The translations under genes were made by a program, and so were the position numbers. A DNA stretch of 64,000 nucleotides from Nonomuraea coxensis DSM 45129 (GTDB lineage: Bacteria; Actinomycetota; Actinomycetes; Streptosporangiales; Streptosporangiaceae), in contig NZ_CP068985.1 of assembly GCF_019397265.1 (NCBI RefSeq), positions 8,241,001-8,305,000 of the forward strand. Reading direction: 5' to 3'. The first letter of the stretch is position 1; every line of letters starts with the position of its first letter. The notes below the pieces were generated by a model. The model ran no database searches and had not been told where the DNA came from. It saw only the letters and a list, made by a program, of their open reading frames with translations. Of this stretch, positions 59,698 through 64,000 are shown piece after piece.

Positions 59698-60747
59698 ATG
59701 CGCGCCCTGGCGTCACTGGCGGCGGCGACGGCGCTGCTGCTCTCCTGCGCGCCCCCTGCCTCCGCCGACCCCGACTGGTCGTTCGCCGAGGAGAGCGAGC
59801 CAACGCGCCCCGAGCCGGCCACCGGCGGCTACGCCCCCGGCCGGCCCGCGCTGCCCGGCCCCGCCCGCGTGGTCGCCGAGCGCCGGATCGACGCGCGCAC
59901 CCTGGACCTGCTCGTCTCCTCGCCGTCCATCGGCAAGCTCACGCCGGTCCGCCTGCTCCTGCCCCGAGGCTGGTCGCGGACGGCCGGGCGCACCTGGCCG
60001 GTGCTCTACCTGCTGCACGGCGGCGCCGACGACTACACCTCGTGGACCCGGATGACGGACGTGGCCACGTTCACCGCGAACCTGGACGCCCTCGTCGTCA
60101 TGCCCGAGGCGGGCCGGGCGGGCAACTACTCCGACTGGCACAACGCCGGCCGGGGCGGGCCGCCGAAGTGGGCGACGTTCCACACCTCCGAGGTGCGGCG
60201 GCTGCTGGAGGCCGGCTACCGCGCCGGTACGCGGCGGGCCGTCGCCGGGCTGTCGATGGGCGCGTACGGCGCGGTCAAGTACGCCGCCGCCAACCCCGGC
60301 ATGTTCCGCTTCGCGGGCGCGTACAGCGGGATCATGGCCACCCGCCTGCCGGGCATCCCGGCGGTCGTCATGAACGCCCAGGCGAGCGAGAAGCAGGACC
60401 CGCTCGCGCTCTGGGGCGACCCGAGACGCGACGCGAAGGTGTGGGCCGCCAACGACCCCCTGGCGCTCGCCGCCGGCCTCCGCGGCACGTCCCTCTACCT
60501 CTCCAGCGGCAGCACGTCGCTCAACGGCCCGCTCGACACGCCCGGCGCCGCCTGGAACCCCGCCCACCTGGGCGAACCGATCTCCGCCTACACCGCGCGG
60601 GCGCTGAGTGAGCGGCTGAAGCGGCTCGGCATCAGGCACACCCTGCACCTGTACGGGGACGGCACGCACACCTGGCCGTACTGGACGCGCGAGTTCAAGA
60701 GGTCGTACCCGATGATCGTGCGCGCGCTGGGGCTGCGGCGCGGATGA
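59698..60747 (+). CDS. Secreted alpha/beta-hydrolase esterase, Ag85/esterase D-like
   Basis: A 349-aa exported protein with an N-terminal signal peptide of about 23 residues ending ASA. The esterase domain has VLYLLHGGADDYTSWTRMTD, nucleophile elbow AGLSMGAYG (Ser near 182) and a C-terminal YGDGTHTWPYW with the catalytic His. The family includes tributyrin esterases and mycolyltransferase-like enzymes of actinobacteria. It is divergent from the PKS operon, so it could transfer or cleave the polyketide acyl product outside the cell. ATG 59698. Confidence 0.8.
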   Translation: MRALASLAAATALLLSCAPPASADPDWSFAEESEPTRPEPATGGYAPGRPALPGPARVVAERRIDARTLDLLVSSPSIGKLTPVRLLLPRGWSRTAGRTWPVLYLLHGGADDYTSWTRMTDVATFTANLDALVVMPEAGRAGNYSDWHNAGRGGPPKWATFHTSEVRRLLEAGYRAGTRRAVAGLSMGAYGAVKYAAANPGMFRFAGAYSGIMATRLPGIPAVVMNAQASEKQDPLALWGDPRRDAKVWAANDPLALAAGLRGTSLYLSSGSTSLNGPLDTPGAAWNPAHLGEPISAYTARALSERLKRLGIRHTLHLYGDGTHTWPYWTREFKRSYPMIVRALGLRRG

Positions 60748-60798
60748 CGCGGGCCGGAGCGCCGGTCACCGCGCTCCCCGGCCCGCCGCGTCCTCCGC

Positions 60799-61131
60799 CT
60801 ACGGGACGTCGAACGTCTTGCGCCCGCCCGCCCCGATCACCTCGATCCCCTTGGCGCCGAGGATGCCGTCGAGCGGCAGCGACACCGAGTAGGGCGCGGT
60901 CGCGGGCAGCCCGATGCCGCGCAGCCGGCCGACGACCTCGATCCCCCAGTGGTCGGGCTGCTGGACGTACACGAGCGGCGACAGCTCGACCTGCATGGTC
61001 AGGTACGGTTTCGTGCCGTTGACGACCAGGATGAAGGTGTTCGGCACGATCCCCGGCACCACCCGCGCCTCTTCGAAGTCGATCAGCCGCACGGACTGCG
61101 ACGCGGGCAGTTCGGCGAAGTTCTCCGTCAT
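60799..61131 (-). CDS. Conserved hypothetical protein, 110 aa
   Basis: A 110-aa soluble protein without cysteines, starting ATG 61131. It is beta-rich by pattern (VRLIDFEEARVVPGIV, FILVVNGTKPYLTMQVEL, PLVYVQQPDHWGIEVVGRL) and ends GGRKTFDVP. No domain recognised. It lies between the esterase (convergent) and a secreted protein gene on the same strand. Confidence 0.65.
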   Translation of the reverse strand: MTENFAELPASQSVRLIDFEEARVVPGIVPNTFILVVNGTKPYLTMQVELSPLVYVQQPDHWGIEVVGRLRGIGLPATAPYSVSLPLDGILGAKGIEVIGAGGRKTFDVP

Positions 61132-61227
61132 GGCGGAGCCCCCTTGCGTGAGATGGTCAACCCCCGTTGGTTACCGAAACTCTCACGCCGGCCCCGTCCG
61201 GGCAACGACTGCGGCGGGCGAGGCGGA

Positions 61228-62514
61228 TCAGGCGACGTGCAGGTACACCTGGCCGAACGCCTCCGACAGCCGCTTCAGGTCGGTGGCGAGGTCGACCTCG
61301 GGGTGGGCCGGGTCGTAGAAGGTGGCCAGGCGGGCCCGGAGCGAGCCGAGCTTCCTGAGCTGCTCCCACGCGGGGGTCGCGGCCCACTTGTCGCCGTAGA
61401 CGCGGACGACCTGGCCCTCGGGGTTCGACCAGCGGGTCCACAGGGTGACGGTCTCGGCGGCGTCCTCCTGGAGCGGCGCGGCGACGCGCTCGGTGAGGAC
61501 CTGGGTGACCTGCTCGGCGGTGAGCGCGCCGGTGATGGTGGCGTCCTCGACGGCGATCTGGGCGTAGGCGTCCCAGGCCCGGCCGCGGATCTGGATCGAC
61601 TGGTTGCGCTGGGCCTCGGCGGCGTCGATCTTCCAGGTGGCGTACCCGCTCGCGAAGAGGACGTTGTCCAGGGCGAGCTGGTCGGCGTACCCCTTGGTCA
61701 GCCAGGCGCCGACGCGGTCGGGGTCGAGCAGCGGGTACTTCTTGCTCATCTCGGCCTTGCAGGCGTCGTTCGCGCCGCAGCCGAGCACCGGCGCCACCGT
61801 GTGCACCGACAGCTTGCGGCCCGGCGCGGCGGCGCGCAGCGCGGTCGCGGCCTTGGCGACGAACGTGTCGATCTCGTCGGCGGTGGAGAACGTCTCGTTG
61901 AAGCCGAGCTGCGAGGTGAAGCGGATGCCGGCGACGCCGGGCTGCGCGGCGGCCAGCGCGGCGACCTTCTTGACGGCCTCGTCCAGCTTGCCGGCCTGGT
62001 AGTCGTCGGCCAGCTCGGTCTCGATCCACAGGCGCAGGCCGGTCGGGGTGGCGGCGGTCGCGGCCTGACCCGCGGCGGTCTTCCTGGCGGCGGCCTTGTC
62101 GGCGGCGCTGATGTCGCTGCCGTCGGTGTAGCACTGCTCGCCGTTCTGGCACTCCGGCGTGCCGCCGTCCTCGGCGCCGTCGACGTCCGGGTCGCCCGGG
62201 TCGTGGGCCTCGCCGTCGCCGCCGCTGTCCTCGTTCACCGGGCACGTGTTGGCGGGGTCGGCGCAGTCGAGGCGGACGGTGCCCTGCGGGCCGGAGTCGA
62301 TCATGTTCTGGCCGTCGTTCTCCAGCCAGAACCTGGCGATGTCGGCGGCCTCCTCCGGGGTGGCCATCCACGTGCAGACCACGTACGCGGGGGTGTCCGC
62401 GGCCAGCAGGTCGTTGCAGCTCCGCGGATCGTCGGCCGACCAGGCCGGGACGCCGACCCCGAGGAACGACAGGGCGATTCCGAGGACGAGGAGCTGCCGT
62501 AGCCGCTTTCGCAT
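61228..62514 (-). CDS. Secreted protein of unknown function
   Basis: A 428-aa protein with a signal peptide (MRKRLRQLLVLGIALSFLGV, cleavage after about residue 27). A cysteine-containing N-part (RSCNDLL, VVCTW) is followed by an acidic Asp/Gly-rich spacer with ECQNGEQCYTD. A ~280-aa C-terminal domain is predicted mixed alpha/beta, with a pattern (LRLWIETELADDYQAGKLDE, then TSQLGFNETFST) compatible with a TIM-barrel-like, possibly glycoside hydrolase-like fold, which I cannot name. ATG 62514 follows AGGAAG. Confidence 0.6.
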   Translation of the reverse strand: MRKRLRQLLVLGIALSFLGVGVPAWSADDPRSCNDLLAADTPAYVVCTWMATPEEAADIARFWLENDGQNMIDSGPQGTVRLDCADPANTCPVNEDSGGDGEAHDPGDPDVDGAEDGGTPECQNGEQCYTDGSDISAADKAAARKTAAGQAATAATPTGLRLWIETELADDYQAGKLDEAVKKVAALAAAQPGVAGIRFTSQLGFNETFSTADEIDTFVAKAATALRAAAPGRKLSVHTVAPVLGCGANDACKAEMSKKYPLLDPDRVGAWLTKGYADQLALDNVLFASGYATWKIDAAEAQRNQSIQIRGRAWDAYAQIAVEDATITGALTAEQVTQVLTERVAAPLQEDAAETVTLWTRWSNPEGQVVRVYGDKWAATPAWEQLRKLGSLRARLATFYDPAHPEVDLATDLKRLSEAFGQVYLHVA

Positions 62515-62566
62515 GGCACCTGACTTCCTGGGGGTGATCGTGGCCATATGCACCATATCCGGCTGA

Positions 62567-63766
62567 TCAATGACGTTCAATGAGATCGGCCGCGGTCCGT
62601 ACTCCGTTCTCGACCGCCAGTTTCCCGCCCAGTCGGGCGGCGCGCTCGCGGTGGCGGGGCGCGGCCAGCAGCCGGTCCGCCAGCTCCCGCCGGTCGAGCC
62701 GGCGGATGGGCAGCGGCGGAGGGCCGGCGCCGAGCGCCGCGACCCTGCGGCCCCAGAAGGGCTGGTCGGAGAAGAACGGGCAGACGACGCTCGGCACCCC
62801 GGCCGTGAGCGCCGTCCCGGTGGTCCCGGCCCCGCCGTGGTGCACGACCACCGCCATGCGCGGGAACACCAGGTCGTGCGGCACCTCCCCCACCGGCAGC
62901 AGGTCGTCGCCCGCCGCCACCGGCAGCCCCTGGACGACGCCGCGCAGCCCGGCCAGCCGCAGCCCGGCGACGACCTCCTCGGCCGCCCGCTCCGGGCACG
63001 GCATGCTGCCGAACCCCACGAACACCGGCGGCGGGCCGGCCGCGAGAAAGTCCTCCATCTCCGCGGTTCCGCCCGTGCCGGGGAGCCGCCAGTAGCCGGT
63101 CAGGTGCACGTACCCGGGCCAGTCGCGCGGGCGCGGCACCACCAGCGGGCTGACCCCGCACAGCACCGGCACCCGCTCCCGGCGGTCGGCCGCGAACGGA
63201 CTCCCCCGCAGCGGCCCCAGCCCCAGCACCTCGGCACGCAGCCGGTTCACCAGGCGGGCGAGCACGAGCAGGCCGGCCCGCTCCACGAGCGCGTACGACG
63301 CCCGGTTGCCGAGCCGCCCCAGGGTGGCGAGCGGCACCAGCGGGTTGGGGAACTCGCCGGTCGGCTCGCCCGGCTGGAACTGCAGGATCCGGTACGGCAT
63401 CCCGTGCCGCTCGCTCAGGTGCCGGCCGAACGCGCCGAGCGCGGGGGCGAGCACCAGGTCCGCGCCCGCGCAGGCGGCGTCCACCTCGGCGACCAGCCTG
63501 GCGGCCAGCGGCTCGACGACCGTCCTCAGCCCGCGGACGAACCCCAGGGGCCCGCTGCCCAGCCACGCCCGCCCCTCCTCGCCGTCGAGGACGGTCGCCG
63601 GATCCACGCTCAGCGGGACGAACCGCACCCCGGGACCCGCCAGAGCGGCGTAGCGGGCGGGCGCCGCGAGCACGGCCTCGTGCCCGCGCCCGGCCAGCTC
63701 CAGCGCCAGCGCCGCGGACGGCTGCGTGTCCCCCCGCGACCCCAACCCCAGCACCGCGACCTTCAT
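62567..63766 (-). CDS. UGT-like (GT1) glycosyltransferase
   Basis: A 399-aa GT-B fold transferase of the macrolide/sterol glycosyltransferase type. The N-terminal MKVAVLGLGSRGDTQPSAAL is the GSRGDxxP motif. The C-terminal donor-binding block has VPHDLVFPRMAVVVHHGGAG followed by TTGTALTAGVPSVVCPFFSD and QPFWG. It would attach a sugar to a hydrophobic acceptor, plausibly the polyketide of this locus. It follows an MFS transporter gene by 13 bp, suggesting an export and glycosylation pair. Confidence 0.85.
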   Translation of the reverse strand: MKVAVLGLGSRGDTQPSAALALELAGRGHEAVLAAPARYAALAGPGVRFVPLSVDPATVLDGEEGRAWLGSGPLGFVRGLRTVVEPLAARLVAEVDAACAGADLVLAPALGAFGRHLSERHGMPYRILQFQPGEPTGEFPNPLVPLATLGRLGNRASYALVERAGLLVLARLVNRLRAEVLGLGPLRGSPFAADRRERVPVLCGVSPLVVPRPRDWPGYVHLTGYWRLPGTGGTAEMEDFLAAGPPPVFVGFGSMPCPERAAEEVVAGLRLAGLRGVVQGLPVAAGDDLLPVGEVPHDLVFPRMAVVVHHGGAGTTGTALTAGVPSVVCPFFSDQPFWGRRVAALGAGPPPLPIRRLDRRELADRLLAAPRHRERAARLGGKLAVENGVRTAADLIERH

Positions 63767-63779
63767 GTCCGCGCTCTCG

Positions 63780-64000
63780 TCACTTCAGCGTCCTCAGGGC
63801 GATCAGCGCGCCCGCCAGCACCAGCCCGGCCGCCGCGAGCAACCCGGTGGCGTACCCGGTGGCGAAGCTCCCGGCCGCCTGCACGACCGCGCCGACGGCG
63901 GCGATCCCGAACAGCCCGGACACCTCCCTGCTGACCGAGAAGACCCCGCCCGCCACCCCCGCCCGCTCCTGCGGCACCGCGCCCAGCACGGCCGAGCCCA
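63780..64000 (-). CDS. C-terminal part of an MFS drug-efflux-type transporter (5' end outside window)
   Basis: At least 73 residues from the window edge to TGA 63782-63780. Two hydrophobic segments and the motif AGVAGGVFSVSREVSGLFGIA are typical of the late part of 14-helix DHA2 (EmrB/QacA) exporters. It is probably co-transcribed with the glycosyltransferase gene. Confidence 0.8.
   Translation of the reverse strand, partial: GSAVLGAVPQERAGVAGGVFSVSREVSGLFGIAAVGAVVQAAGSFATGYATGLLAAAGLVLAGALIALRTLK

Noticed and set aside
1..64000. tRNA, rRNA, CRISPR arrays and phage attachment sites
   Set aside because: I looked for clover-leaf tRNA ends, regularly spaced direct repeats and integrase genes and found none.

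Overview
The window is about 70% G+C throughout, with GTG/TTG starts, start/stop-overlapped operons and many TetR, LacI and GntR regulators. It holds secreted GH5/CBM2 and GH127 carbohydrate enzymes, a maltokinase-cap protein, a coupled crotonyl-CoA carboxylase/reductase and type I polyketide synthase, and a truncated-loop cytochrome bd. This points to a mycelial actinomycete, most likely of the Streptosporangiales (Nonomuraea/Streptosporangium-like). Genus is inference; there is no rRNA or other marker gene here.

Region 1 (1-11736) is a probable anti-phage island. The 3' end of an unknown gene overlaps drmA (Zn-ribbon superfamily 2 helicase), which overlaps drmB (DUF1998). A UvrD-like helicase with a RelE-like N-terminus follows. 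An ISL3-family element (6517-8021, 8-bp target duplication cctttacc) has split it, and removing the element restores the frame exactly. Convergent to it is a 647-aa protein that joins a complete Ser/Thr kinase to an FtsK/SpoIIIE-like module with a degenerate P-loop. Divergent from that is a Vsr-type endonuclease. DrmA and DrmB are the core of DISARM, but the rest of this partner set is not standard DISARM, and no DrmC or methylase is inside the window. This is the best candidate for an undescribed system.

Region 2 (11737-14824) is a low-density, scarred stretch. It has an IS5-type transposase remnant, a 59-aa TTG-start gene, a decayed duplicate of a GntR/small-protein module next to its intact copy with palindromic operators, a strong hairpin, and a coupled pair of small unknown genes.

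Region 3 (14969-33429) is metabolic. It carries a ROK protein, a quinone oxidoreductase, a DUF1348 gene divergent from a TetR gene with twin palindromes, a maltokinase-cap protein, a cytoplasmic PaoABC-like molybdenum aldehyde oxidoreductase operon divergent from its TetR, and a secreted GH5-FnIII-CBM2 mannanase-like enzyme. An orphan sensor kinase, a GH127/ABC sugar operon divergent from a LacI regulator, and a small tendamistat-like secreted protein complete it.

Region 4 (33551-37621) is a second conflict locus. A membrane-anchored protein ends in a polymorphic-toxin type 17-like domain. An IS1182-type remnant follows, then an AbiL/RloAB-like pair whose RloB seems to lack the acidic TOPRIM segment.

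Region 5 (37910-52353) is housekeeping and regulatory: a TusA-like protein, a LacI regulator, a DUF3140 gene, a fatty acid desaturase, a NarL-type two-component pair, cydAB with a short CydB, a secreted 5'-nucleotidase, an alpha/beta hydrolase with its TetR and operators, a GH13 enzyme, a deletion scar with TetR and monooxygenase remnants, an EF-hand protein and a PucR-type regulator.

Region 6 (52328-64000) is a polyketide locus. A single large ACP-KS-AT-(DH-like)-KR-ACP-TE synthase is translationally coupled to ccr, which makes ethylmalonyl-CoA. Next come a divergent secreted Ag85-like esterase, two unknown genes, a UGT-type glycosyltransferase and the end of an MFS exporter.
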